From NCBI GenBank assembly GCA_937924405.1, contig CALDVW010000048.1, positions 1 to 43,400 on the forward strand: DNA of 43,400 nucleotides. Direction: 5' to 3'. Source of the stretch: an uncultured Lysobacterales bacterium (GTDB taxonomy: Bacteria > Pseudomonadota > Gammaproteobacteria > Xanthomonadales > SZUA-36). Under the pieces are notes generated by a model. The model was not told the origin of the DNA, ran no database searches, and saw only the letters and a program-made list of their open reading frames with translations. Shown here one piece after another: positions 1-7,172 of the stretch. The position numbers and the translations under genes are program-made. The stretch's first letter is position 1, and the number at the start of each line of letters is the position of its first letter.

Positions 1-395
1 TGAACGGAGAGGTCTTCCGTGATGTACTCGGCTCATTTGAACCGAGTCCTGATCGGGCTACGTGGGTGATCTTCACTCACGGTGGTGGCGCCATTGGCCG
101 CGTCGCGCCGGAAGCCACCGCTTTTGTCCATCGCGATAAACCGCATAGCAGATTGTCACTCGTTGGCTGGAAAGCGGGGCAGGACCCTGCGGCAGACATT
201 GCATACAACCGCCAGGCACACAAGGCCTGGAAGCATCATACGGATGGTTTTTACACCAATGATCTGGCGGACGAAACGCAGGCAGAGGTCAATTCCAACT
301 ATGGGGCAAATCATGCGCGCCTGGTTGAGGTAAAGAACCAGTACGACCCCAGGAACCTTTTCAGTTTGAACGCCAATATTCGACCCACTGTATAA
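1..395 (+). CDS. FAD-linked oxidase, berberine-bridge type, C-terminal fragment (5' end outside window)
   Basis: The reading frame is open from base 3 to a TAA at 393-395, so only the last 130 or so residues are in the window. The C-terminus contains YGANHARLVEVKNQYDPRN followed by LF, the typical BBE-domain ending of FAD-linked oxidases, in which the substrate-side domain closes over a flavin held by an upstream FAD_binding_4 domain. That upstream domain would lie off the left edge. Family members oxidise alcohols, sugars or alkaloid-like amines using oxygen. The substrate cannot be told from this end. A GC-rich hairpin follows 12 bases after the stop. The family assignment is good; the role relative to the amine genes to the right is unknown. 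Confidence 0.8.
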   Translation, partial: NGEVFRDVLGSFEPSPDRATWVIFTHGGGAIGRVAPEATAFVHRDKPHSRLSLVGWKAGQDPAADIAYNRQAHKAWKHHTDGFYTNDLADETQAEVNSNYGANHARLVEVKNQYDPRNLFSLNANIRPTV

Positions 396-406
396 ATACA
401 TCGACT

Positions 407-430
407 CCGGGGTGCGCTTTAGCGCCCCGG
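407..430 (+). terminator. Possible terminator hairpin after the BBE-type oxidase
   Basis: CCGGG (407-411) pairs with CCCGG (426-430), and inside it GCGC pairs with GCGC around a TTTA loop, with a two-base bulge on the left arm. No T-run follows, so it is a weak candidate for intrinsic termination and may only protect the 3' end. Confidence 0.4.
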
Positions 431-591
431 CTCCCGCCCATCCACCATGGACAGCGCCGGTGACGATCCCATGCATCCGTTACTCGGTCATTACTAAAGG
501 CGAGTTTCTGGTCGATCGGAGCAGTAAATTCCGGGTAAGTGCCAAGTTCTGAGATGGCTCGAAAGAGGAAATTGGAGACACAATTGGACTA

Positions 592-674
592 AGTTCCGCT
601 TTCGGACGGAAAGCAGAACTCAGATAAGCGCCAATTCAAGTATTGAGGACTTCCGCTTTCGGCCAGGAGCAGTC
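592..674. repeat. Two-hairpin intergenic repeat, copy A
   Basis: The gap 396-837 holds no convincing gene. It contains a repeat of about 85 bases made of two imperfect hairpins. The first is 592-620 (AGTTC, GCTTTC, loop, GAAAGC, GAACT). The second starts at 649 (ACTTCCGCTTTCGGCCAGGAGC). The starts are 57 bases apart. The same arrangement with identical 57-base spacing recurs at 42585-42669, and degenerate relatives lie at about 40250-40338 and 1507-1583. A further decayed half-unit may lie at 545-573. The function is unknown; the form resembles REP/BIME-like or other dispersed palindromic intergenic elements. Confidence 0.7.
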
Positions 675-837
675 ATCTAGCAGATTCGTGGTGCTTCGCG
701 ATTTCCTTTTCACTGAGCCGCAGAAATCGAGCGGCGTTGTTGTAGAAGATATTTCGTTTCTGTTCTTCGGAAAGGAACTTCGCCGATTCAACGCCCTCGA
801 TTGCCAACCAGCGCCCCCGCAATCTTGGTGGCTGACA

Positions 838-1329
838 TTAGTCCTCTGAATCCAACTCTTTGAGAATCTCGTCGATGAACTCGACAAATTCCTCTGAGTG
901 AAATTGCCGGCTATTCTGCCAATATATCCGGGCGTCCGGGAAATCTATGAGAGCTCGAATATTGTGCTCGACAAGGTCAGTTCTGGAATACAAGTAATCT
1001 GCCTCAATCGTCCCCCAAAAACTATAAAGGTGCCTAGACCAACTCGCCGCCTCGACATCCGTCAGGTCGTAAGCGTTCATTAATGCCGATACCATGGCTT
1101 CGCGGCCATCCATCGCCTTGATCTTGGCGAGGACGACTCCCATTTCGACGTCGTCGAGAAATGGTTGTGAGAGCATACTGATCTGATCCAATCGGCTTTG
1201 TCGCTCGACCGCAGCCGTATTGGTGCGAACTTCGGCAATAAGTACAAAGAGTGAAAATATGACGGAGAGCCCCACGACCAGTTCAAGCCACCATCGCCAT
1301 TGATCTCTAGTCATCATTTCAACTCCCAA
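838..1329 (-). CDS. Hypothetical membrane-anchored protein
   Basis: A 163-residue protein with one hydrophobic segment at about residues 12-32 (WLELVVGLSVIFSLFVLIAEV) near the N-terminus. A mostly helical, acidic soluble part follows, rich in aromatic residues (WSRHLYSFWGTIEADYLYSR). This layout, a short inner-membrane anchor plus a helical domain of about 130 residues, is common among small uncharacterised proteins of marine proteobacteria. I do not recognise a named family or catalytic motif. It stands alone, with repeat-bearing gaps on both sides. Coding status is supported by length and amphipathic composition, not by a recognised domain. Confidence 0.6.
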   Translation of the reverse strand: MGVEMMTRDQWRWWLELVVGLSVIFSLFVLIAEVRTNTAAVERQSRLDQISMLSQPFLDDVEMGVVLAKIKAMDGREAMVSALMNAYDLTDVEAASWSRHLYSFWGTIEADYLYSRTDLVEHNIRALIDFPDARIYWQNSRQFHSEEFVEFIDEILKELDSED

Positions 1330-1506
1330 TGCGGTAAGGCGGAATCGCCCAGCAGAAAAGACAGCTTAGTACGGTTTGAACCGCCACTGGATCGGGAGAT
1401 TATTGGGTTTTTCTTTGCAGACTTATATAAATAATCTGGCGAAGGAGCAACGGTTTGTTACCGCATCTCTGAGTATAGGAAATCAGACGGGATTTGCACT
1501 TAGCTG

Positions 1507-1583
1507 AGTTCCGTTCCGGGTCGGAAGCAGGTATTAACGCTATCAAGGAAGCAAGTTCCGAATTTGGCGTAATAGCGGAAATT
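1507..1583. repeat. Degenerate two-hairpin repeat, copy D
   Basis: The gap 1330-1609 contains AGTTCCGTTCCGGGTCGGAAG at 1507-1527, matching the first hairpin of copy A, and a second arm pair at 1554-1583 (AGTTCCG ... AGCGGAAATT) matching the second hairpin. The spacing is 47 instead of 57 bases. Nothing else recognisable is seen in this gap. Confidence 0.45.
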
Positions 1584-1609
1584 AACACGCGGATTTTCAA
1601 TTCAGTGTG

Positions 1610-2569
1610 TCAGCCGCCAATTTCCTTCAGGGCTTTTGCAATGGCCACGAGGCCGAGGTCTCTTTCGCGATTCAATTGCGTGTAATCGCGATTTCCCGCC
1701 ACGCGATCGGCACCTTCGATCAAGCGCTCACGTAAATGCTCTGCAAGCTCGGGCGCTTCCAGCCGGGTCCAGGGCAGCTTGAGGGCCGGGCCAAACTGGT
1801 CCAGGCAATAGGCCATGCCGCCTTCGCCGCCCCCGAGATGGTAAGTGAGGCAAGGCCCCATCATGGCCCAGCGCGGGCCGGGACCGTTGACGATGGCGAA
1901 GTCGATTTGCTCGACGGTCGCTTCATCATTGTCAAGCATATGCAACACTTCGCGCCACATCGCTTCCTGCAGGCGGGTGGCGATGAATCCCGGAATTTCC
2001 CGATTCAGGGCCAGTGGCGCCTTGCCGATATGGCGATAGAAATCGACAACCCACCGGACCGCTTCGGGATCCGTATCAGCTCCGCCGACAACCTCGACCA
2101 GTGGCAGCAGATAAGGGGGATTGAACGGATGCCCCACCACGGTGCGCCAGGGATTGGGGCAGTCCGCCTGGATCTCTGTCATGGGCAAACCAGAGGTGCT
2201 GGAGGCAATCACCACGTTATCCGGCACCAGCTCTCCCAGCCGGGCGTAAAGCGCTTGCTTCAGTTCCATGTTCTCGGGGGCACACTCCTGCACGAAGTCA
2301 GCATTGGCCACGGCTTCGGCAAGATCGTTGGTGCAGGTGAGGTTGTTGCGCGTGGCGCCTTCGGCGAGACCGAGTGATTCCAGGCTGACCCAGGCCGTTT
2401 CTATCAGTGAATGCAGAGAAGGTTCCTCGGCCAGGTCATGAAGATAAGCGTTCACCCGATAGCCTTTCGCCAGGAACCATGCGGCCCAGCCGGCGCCTAT
2501 GGGCCCAGCGCCAATGCAGGTGATCGTTCGCACTTCGTCCAGCTTTATGCCTTTGAATTTGTGGCTCAT
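1610..2569 (-). CDS. L-carnitine 3-dehydrogenase-like, 3-hydroxyacyl-CoA dehydrogenase family
   Basis: A 319-residue NAD-dependent dehydrogenase. An N-terminal Rossmann domain has CIGAGPIGAGWAAWFLAKGY at about residues 18-37, and the catalytic-His motif GHPFNPPYLLPLVEVVGG lies near residue 165. The C-terminal helical domain contains GPRWAMMGPCLTYHLGGGEG and then the QFGPALKLPW stretch. That part matches my recollection of bacterial L-carnitine dehydrogenases (LcdH/CdhA, oxidising carnitine to 3-dehydrocarnitine) better than fatty-acid FadB-type enzymes. It follows the CaiD-like gene by 25 bases on the same strand, so the two are probably co-transcribed. The partner BKACE-type dehydrocarnitine-cleaving enzyme and the thioesterase often fused to or beside lcdH are not in the window, so the true substrate may be a related beta-hydroxy acid. 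Confidence 0.8.
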   Translation of the reverse strand: MSHKFKGIKLDEVRTITCIGAGPIGAGWAAWFLAKGYRVNAYLHDLAEEPSLHSLIETAWVSLESLGLAEGATRNNLTCTNDLAEAVANADFVQECAPENMELKQALYARLGELVPDNVVIASSTSGLPMTEIQADCPNPWRTVVGHPFNPPYLLPLVEVVGGADTDPEAVRWVVDFYRHIGKAPLALNREIPGFIATRLQEAMWREVLHMLDNDEATVEQIDFAIVNGPGPRWAMMGPCLTYHLGGGEGGMAYCLDQFGPALKLPWTRLEAPELAEHLRERLIEGADRVAGNRDYTQLNRERDLGLVAIAKALKEIGG

Positions 2570-2594
2570 ATCAAGCGGCCCTGTAGCACCAGAA

Positions 2595-3395
2595 TCATTT
2601 TCCCTTGAAATCGGCAGAGCGCTTTTCTACAAACGCACTGATTCCTTCCTGCGCATCTTCTGACCCGAGTAAAGCCCGGTAGATGGGCAGGTCGGCGCTG
2701 CGCATCGTGTTGAAGGCATCCTGTATCGTGTCGCCCTCGATGGCTCTGAGCAACTCCTTGATCGACTGCAATGCCAGCGGTGCAACCCCGGCCAGCTTGT
2801 CGGCCCAGGCCCGTGCTGTTGTCATCAGTTGATCGGCTGGCACCACGGCGTTCACCAGGCCAAAACGGGCGGCCTCGGCCGCACCCATGCGCTCACCCAG
2901 CAGCAGCATTTCCATCGCCTTGTTATACGGTATGCGGCGTGGCAGGCGCTGCACGGCGCCCGCGTCGGGCACGATTCCCAGCGGCATTTCCGGCAGGCCG
3001 ATTTCGACGTGCTCGGCTGCGATGATCAAATCACAGGAGAGCATGATTTCAACGCCACCACCCAGGGTGATTCCGTTAAGTGCTGCAATCACCGGCTTGT
3101 TCAGGTCCCACAGCTCCGTCAGCCCCGCGAATCCACCAGGGCCGTAGTCGTCCTCCCACCAGTTTTCAATCGACATCTCCCCGGATTCAACGGCCTTGAG
3201 ATCCCAGCCGGCGCAAAAAATCCGCTCGCCGCCGCCGGTGATGATGCCAACAGACAGCTCGGGGTCATCGCGCAACATGACGAATGCCTCGCCAAGCGCC
3301 TGGCTGACTTTCATATCGATGGCATTGGCCTTGGGTTTGTCAATGACAACCTCGAGAACGCCGCCTCGACGGGAAACATGGACGTATTCGGACAT
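2595..3395 (-). CDS. caiD: Enoyl-CoA hydratase family, CaiD-like carnitinyl-CoA dehydratase
   Basis: A 266-residue crotonase-fold protein of normal length. The N-terminus (SEYVHVSRRGGVLEVVIDKP followed by KANAID), the oxyanion-hole segment AGWDLKAVESGE, GPGGFAGLTELWDLNKPVIA, and the GGGVEIMLSCDLI stretch with the conserved Glu run closely parallel to E. coli CaiD, which hydrates crotonobetainyl-CoA to L-carnitinyl-CoA. The C-terminus SEDAQEGISAFVEKRSADFKGK also matches CaiD-type ends. It is the first gene of a minus-strand pair with the carnitine-dehydrogenase-like gene and is divergent from the acyl-CoA ligase operon. A TGTCGAA box lies 85-91 bases upstream of its ATG. Another short-chain or quaternary-amine enoyl-CoA substrate is possible. 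Confidence 0.82.
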   Translation of the reverse strand: MSEYVHVSRRGGVLEVVIDKPKANAIDMKVSQALGEAFVMLRDDPELSVGIITGGGERIFCAGWDLKAVESGEMSIENWWEDDYGPGGFAGLTELWDLNKPVIAALNGITLGGGVEIMLSCDLIIAAEHVEIGLPEMPLGIVPDAGAVQRLPRRIPYNKAMEMLLLGERMGAAEAARFGLVNAVVPADQLMTTARAWADKLAGVAPLALQSIKELLRAIEGDTIQDAFNTMRSADLPIYRALLGSEDAQEGISAFVEKRSADFKGK

Positions 3396-3479
3396 TTCGC
3401 TTTCCTTTTGAATAAACAGACATATGATCTGTGATCACCGCACAACCAGTTGCATGTTATGCGACATAAACAAAAAAAA

Positions 3480-3575
3480 TTCGACAGGAGAAAATCATGA
3501 GAAATTGGCGCCGCACGACCCGGACGCCTGTAAAACCACTCAAAACTGCATCGAAAATCTTTTACTCATGTCGAA
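3480..3575. promoter_or_regulatory. Divergent control region with two TGTCGAA boxes
   Basis: The 249-base AT-rich gap between the caiD-like gene and the acyl-CoA ligase gene carries TTCGACA at 3480-3486, which reads TGTCGAA toward caiD at -91 to -85. It also carries TGTCGAA at 3569-3575, reading toward the ligase at -76 to -70. The same box occurs upstream of the AraC regulator, the acyl-CoA dehydrogenase and both TonB receptors, always in the direction of transcription. I infer an activator-binding site; the binding protein is not proven. Confidence 0.55.
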
Positions 3576-3644
3576 TACTAGCAACAAATATCTGTACGGA
3601 TCACTAATCATGAATTTCCTCCAGTAATAGAGAGTTGACTGGCA

Positions 3645-5810
3645 GTGCGCGACCGCTCAAACAAACTGTCCCGCCTGTTTTCGCCACGCAGCATTGCGTT
3701 CGCAGGCGGTACGATCGCCGAGATGGCGATCAGGCGGGCTGTGGAAATGGGTTTCCAGGGCGAAATCTGGCCAATCCACCCGACGCGGAAAACCATGGGC
3801 GGTTTTGACTGCTACCGGAGTGTCGAAGACCTGCCGGGGGTTCCGGATGCCGCGCATGTCGGTGTCAACCGCCATGCCACTATTGAAGTCGTACGGAGCC
3901 TGTCTCAGGCCGGAGCGGGCGGCTGTGTTTGCTATGCAGCCGGGTTTGCGGAAATGGGTGAACAGGGCGGGGAACTGGAAATGCAGCTGATCGAGGCCGC
4001 CGCCGACATGCCGCTGATCGGCCCCAACACCTTCGGATTTCTGAATTTTCTGGACCGGTGTGCGCTGTGGCCATACCTGTTCGGTTGTGCGCCGGTTGAG
4101 CGCGGTGCCGCCCTGATCTCGCAAAGCGGCAATATCGCGATGAACCTGACCATGAACAAGCGTTCGGTGAATTTCAGCCATGTGATCGGAACCGGCAACC
4201 AGTCGGTTCTGGGGGCCGGCGATTACATAGACGCGCTGCTCGATGACGATAGGGTCAGCGCTATCGGAATGTACATCGAGGGTATCGATGACATCAGAGG
4301 TTTTTGTCTCGCATCGGCACGGGCGCTTGAAATGGGCGTACCCATCGTTGTCATGAAAGTGGGCAAAACCGAGGCAAGCGCCCGGCAATCGAGCACCCAT
4401 ACCAGTTCCCTGACCGGCTCGGATACACTCCATGATGCGCTGTTCAAACGGTTGGGCGTCATTCGCGTGAATTCCCTCAACCGCCTGCTGGAAACGCTGA
4501 AAGTGCTGGACCTTGCAGGACCAATCAGGGGAAGCGATGTTATCAGTTTGTCCTGCTCCGGCGGCGAGGCGGCGATCATGGCGGACCTGGCCGACCGTTT
4601 CCATCTGGAGATGAGTCCCTTTTCAGATGAACAGATGGACAACCTGAACGCCCAGTTTGAAAATTATGTCACGGTCTCCAACCCTTTCGACTACAACACG
4701 TCGATCTGGGGTGACGGTGCAGCCCAGCAACGCTGTTTTACTTCGGCCATGTCCGGCCATCACGACGCAGCCTTTCTGATTTATGACCATCCCAGTGTCG
4801 GCGCCGCGGAAGTAGCCGATGAGGTGAACGAATGGAAAGTTGCATTGAATGCATTCATTGCCGCCCACCGGGATACCGGCATGCCCGCATTTGTCGTGTG
4901 TACGGTCAGCGAACTGTTACCTGCCGACATACGTGAACACCTGGTCGCCCACGGTGTCGTCCCGCTGCAGGGATTTGAAGACGGTCTCGCAGCATATGCG
5001 GCGGCGGCAGACTATTATGCCTTTCGCGAGGCACAGGCCGGCGCCGTCATTCTGCCCAGAATATATTCTGGTTCTGACGCGAACGATGACCGGCGGGCCG
5101 TGTTCCTGGACGAGTGGGAGAGCAAGAAACAGCTCGAAAAATACGGGGTGGCCGTACCCCAGGGAGAACTGACCACCGCAGACGATGCCCCTGCCGCGGC
5201 TGAACGGGTCGGTTACCCGGTCGTGTTGAAAGCCGCCGGCACGGATTTTCTGCATAAATCAGACCTTGGCGCGGTCGCACTCAGATTGCATAGTGCGGGT
5301 GAGGTCACGCAGGCCGTCCATGCCATGTCAGACTCCATCATGACTTCGTCTGTCGGGGCCGGCAAGGTTACCATCGAGAGGTTCCTGGTCGAAAAAATGG
5401 TGACCGGCGCCGTGGCCGAATTGATTATCGGCATTAACCGCGATGCCCAGTTTGGGCCGGCCCTGGTGATTGGCGCCGGTGGCGTACTGGTGGAACTGAT
5501 GGCCGACAGCGTCAGCCTTTTGCTGCCAACCGACCGGGCAGCTGTTGCCGAAGCCATTGACTCACTTGCCATCTCGAAAATGCTGGCTGGTTTCAGAGGT
5601 TCTCCTGCGGGCGACATCGAAGCTGCCATCGATGCTATTCTCAACATCGCGGCGTTCGCGGAGGATCATTGGGACAGGTTGCTTGAACTCGATGTCAATC
5701 CACTGATGGTTCTGGCTGATGGGCAGGGAGCCGTGGCCGCGGATGCGTTAATCTGCCTCAGTCCTCAACGAGCACAAGATGAAACCAGGGAAATGAACAT
5801 AACGGCATGA
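3645..5810 (+). CDS. ADP-forming acyl-CoA synthetase, fused alpha-beta (acetate--CoA ligase family)
   Basis: A 721-residue protein beginning at a GTG preceded in frame by TGA at 3636-3638. Domain order is CoA-binding Rossmann (about 10-135), succinyl-CoA-ligase-like domains (about 150-460) and an ATP-grasp domain (about 490-705). The expected phosphohistidine is His252 in STHTSSLTGSD, equivalent to the SHTGSLAGSD motif of the family. ATP-grasp residues are seen in YPVVLKAAGTDFLHKSDLGA. Such enzymes make an acyl-CoA from a carboxylic acid, CoA and ATP with release of ADP and phosphate. The gene overlaps the next one by 4 bases (ATGA), so it heads a four-gene operon with a molybdenum hydroxylase. 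It probably activates the carboxylate substrate of this catabolic block in place of a CaiC- or CaiB-type enzyme. The substrate is inferred from neighbours only. Confidence 0.82.
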   Translation: MRDRSNKLSRLFSPRSIAFAGGTIAEMAIRRAVEMGFQGEIWPIHPTRKTMGGFDCYRSVEDLPGVPDAAHVGVNRHATIEVVRSLSQAGAGGCVCYAAGFAEMGEQGGELEMQLIEAAADMPLIGPNTFGFLNFLDRCALWPYLFGCAPVERGAALISQSGNIAMNLTMNKRSVNFSHVIGTGNQSVLGAGDYIDALLDDDRVSAIGMYIEGIDDIRGFCLASARALEMGVPIVVMKVGKTEASARQSSTHTSSLTGSDTLHDALFKRLGVIRVNSLNRLLETLKVLDLAGPIRGSDVISLSCSGGEAAIMADLADRFHLEMSPFSDEQMDNLNAQFENYVTVSNPFDYNTSIWGDGAAQQRCFTSAMSGHHDAAFLIYDHPSVGAAEVADEVNEWKVALNAFIAAHRDTGMPAFVVCTVSELLPADIREHLVAHGVVPLQGFEDGLAAYAAAADYYAFREAQAGAVILPRIYSGSDANDDRRAVFLDEWESKKQLEKYGVAVPQGELTTADDAPAAAERVGYPVVLKAAGTDFLHKSDLGAVALRLHSAGEVTQAVHAMSDSIMTSSVGAGKVTIERFLVEKMVTGAVAELIIGINRDAQFGPALVIGAGGVLVELMADSVSLLLPTDRAAVAEAIDSLAISKMLAGFRGSPAGDIEAAIDAILNIAAFAEDHWDRLLELDVNPLMVLADGQGAVAADALICLSPQRAQDETREMNITA

Positions 5811-6685
5811 ATGGCCCGGAATACATAGCGCCAGCCAACCTTGGCGATGCCCTGCGCATCAAGCACGAGCGTGGTGCGCAAGCCCGGGTGATAGCGGGAG
5901 GAACCGACCTGATCCTGAGAATGAGGGACAAGGTCCTGGCGCCGGATCTGTTGATTGATCTGAAGAACGTGTCGCTTGACACCATTTCAGATTCCGACAA
6001 TGGAATCCGCCTCGGCGCTTGCGTAACCCTGTCCCAGATCCTTTCCGAACCCGTGATCACAGGCAGTTATCCCGCATTGGCCGGCGCTTGCCGTGAGTTC
6101 GCGGGCCCACCTATCCGCAACCGCGGAACACTGGGCGGCAACCTGGTGAATGCATCCCCCGCCGCCGATCTCGTACCGCCCCTGCTCGCTTATGATGCCA
6201 ATCTGGTTCTGGCCAGTTCTTCCGCTGTTCGTGAGCTGCCGCTGACCGGATTTTTTACCGGACCCGGCCAAACGGTCATGGCGCCTGACGAGATCCTGAC
6301 CGAGGTCAGACTGCCTTCGATGCCTGCTCCGACAGCGTCAGTGTTCATTAAGCTGGGGCAGCGGCGCTCGATGGCAATTTCCATAGTCAACCTGGCCATC
6401 AGGCTGACATTGGATGACGCTTCAAGAGTCAGCGCCGCGCGAATCGTTCTGGGTGCAGTAGCTCCGACGCCCATCCGCGCCGGCGCGTCAGAGGCGTTGT
6501 TGACTGGTCAGGAACTCTCCGGCGAACTGATTGCATTGGCGGCAAAAAAGGCCAGCCGGGAAACCTCGGCGATTACGGATGTGCGTGCCAGTAAAGAATA
6601 TCGCGAGAAAATGACCCGGGTGCTGGTTCGCAGGGCACTGGAGTCAATCCGGGATGAGCTGCAAAGGAGCGAAAGCAGTGGCTGA
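5807..6685 (+). CDS. Molybdenum hydroxylase, FAD-binding medium subunit
   Basis: A 292-residue FAD_binding_5 / CO_deh_flav_C protein, the usual length for CoxM/HcrB-type subunits. The flavin motifs ARVIAGGTDLILRM (about residues 25-38) and GPPIRNRGTLGGNLVNASPA (about 100-119) are intact. The C-terminal domain follows from about residue 175 (KLGQRRSMAISIVNLAIRL). It transfers electrons from the iron-sulfur subunit to the final acceptor. The ATG overlaps the upstream ligase stop (ATGA), and the downstream iron-sulfur subunit begins inside its last codons. The order medium-small-large is typical of the xanthine dehydrogenase / aldehyde oxidase / CO dehydrogenase superfamily. Confidence 0.9.
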   Translation: MNGPEYIAPANLGDALRIKHERGAQARVIAGGTDLILRMRDKVLAPDLLIDLKNVSLDTISDSDNGIRLGACVTLSQILSEPVITGSYPALAGACREFAGPPIRNRGTLGGNLVNASPAADLVPPLLAYDANLVLASSSAVRELPLTGFFTGPGQTVMAPDEILTEVRLPSMPAPTASVFIKLGQRRSMAISIVNLAIRLTLDDASRVSAARIVLGAVAPTPIRAGASEALLTGQELSGELIALAAKKASRETSAITDVRASKEYREKMTRVLVRRALESIRDELQRSESSG

Positions 6686-7172
6686 AATCGACATCCGCAT
6701 GACCGTGAACGGTAGTGTGCAGCAGCTGAAAGCAGGGGCAGGCAGGACCCTGCTGAGCGTTCTGCGCGAGGAAGCCGGGCTGACCGGGACCAAGGACGGC
6801 TGCAGCAGCGGAGATTGTGGCGCCTGCGTGGTCATCCTCGACGGACAACCGGTGAATTCCTGCATGGTGCTGGCCCCGCAGGCCGAGGGTTCCCAAATCA
6901 CCACCGTGGAGGGGCTCGCGGTGGATGACGAACTACAGCCCCTGCAACGCGCTTTCGCAGAGACCTGGGCGTTTCAATGTGGTTTCTGTACTCAGGGAAT
7001 GCTGATGTCCTGTCACGCCCTGCTGATGTCAAACCTGAACCCCACCCGCGAAGAAATTTTGACCGCGATTTCAGGAAACCTGTGCCGTTGCACCGCTTAC
7101 CAGGGCGTGGTCAAGGCGGTTGAACAGGCTGCTGCGGAAATGCGCTCACAGGATCAAAACAGGCATGAATGA
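6678..7172 (+). CDS. Molybdenum hydroxylase, [2Fe-2S] small subunit
   Basis: A 164-residue protein with two iron-sulfur clusters. The plant-type N-terminal cluster has KDGCSSGDCGACVVILDG with a further Cys in VNSC. The C-terminal cluster has CGFCTQGM and NLCRCTAYQ. I chose GTG 6678 because AAGGAG lies 8 bases upstream and homologous proteins begin shortly before the ferredoxin fold. An ATG at 6654 would add eight residues inside the previous gene. With this start it overlaps the medium-subunit gene by 8 bases, and the large-subunit ATG overlaps its stop by 8 bases, which suggests coupled translation. Confidence 0.9.
   Translation: MAEIDIRMTVNGSVQQLKAGAGRTLLSVLREEAGLTGTKDGCSSGDCGACVVILDGQPVNSCMVLAPQAEGSQITTVEGLAVDDELQPLQRAFAETWAFQCGFCTQGMLMSCHALLMSNLNPTREEILTAISGNLCRCTAYQGVVKAVEQAAAEMRSQDQNRHE

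Noticed and set aside
636-887. Overlapping open frames on both strands in the left gap (68 and 83 codons)
   Set aside because: They cover the hairpin repeat and show low-complexity, Ser/Arg-rich translations with no family resemblance or good ribosome-binding site.
3424-3627. 67-codon open frame between caiD and the acyl-CoA ligase
   Set aside because: It occupies the AT-rich divergent promoter region with the TGTCGAA boxes and has no recognisable protein features.
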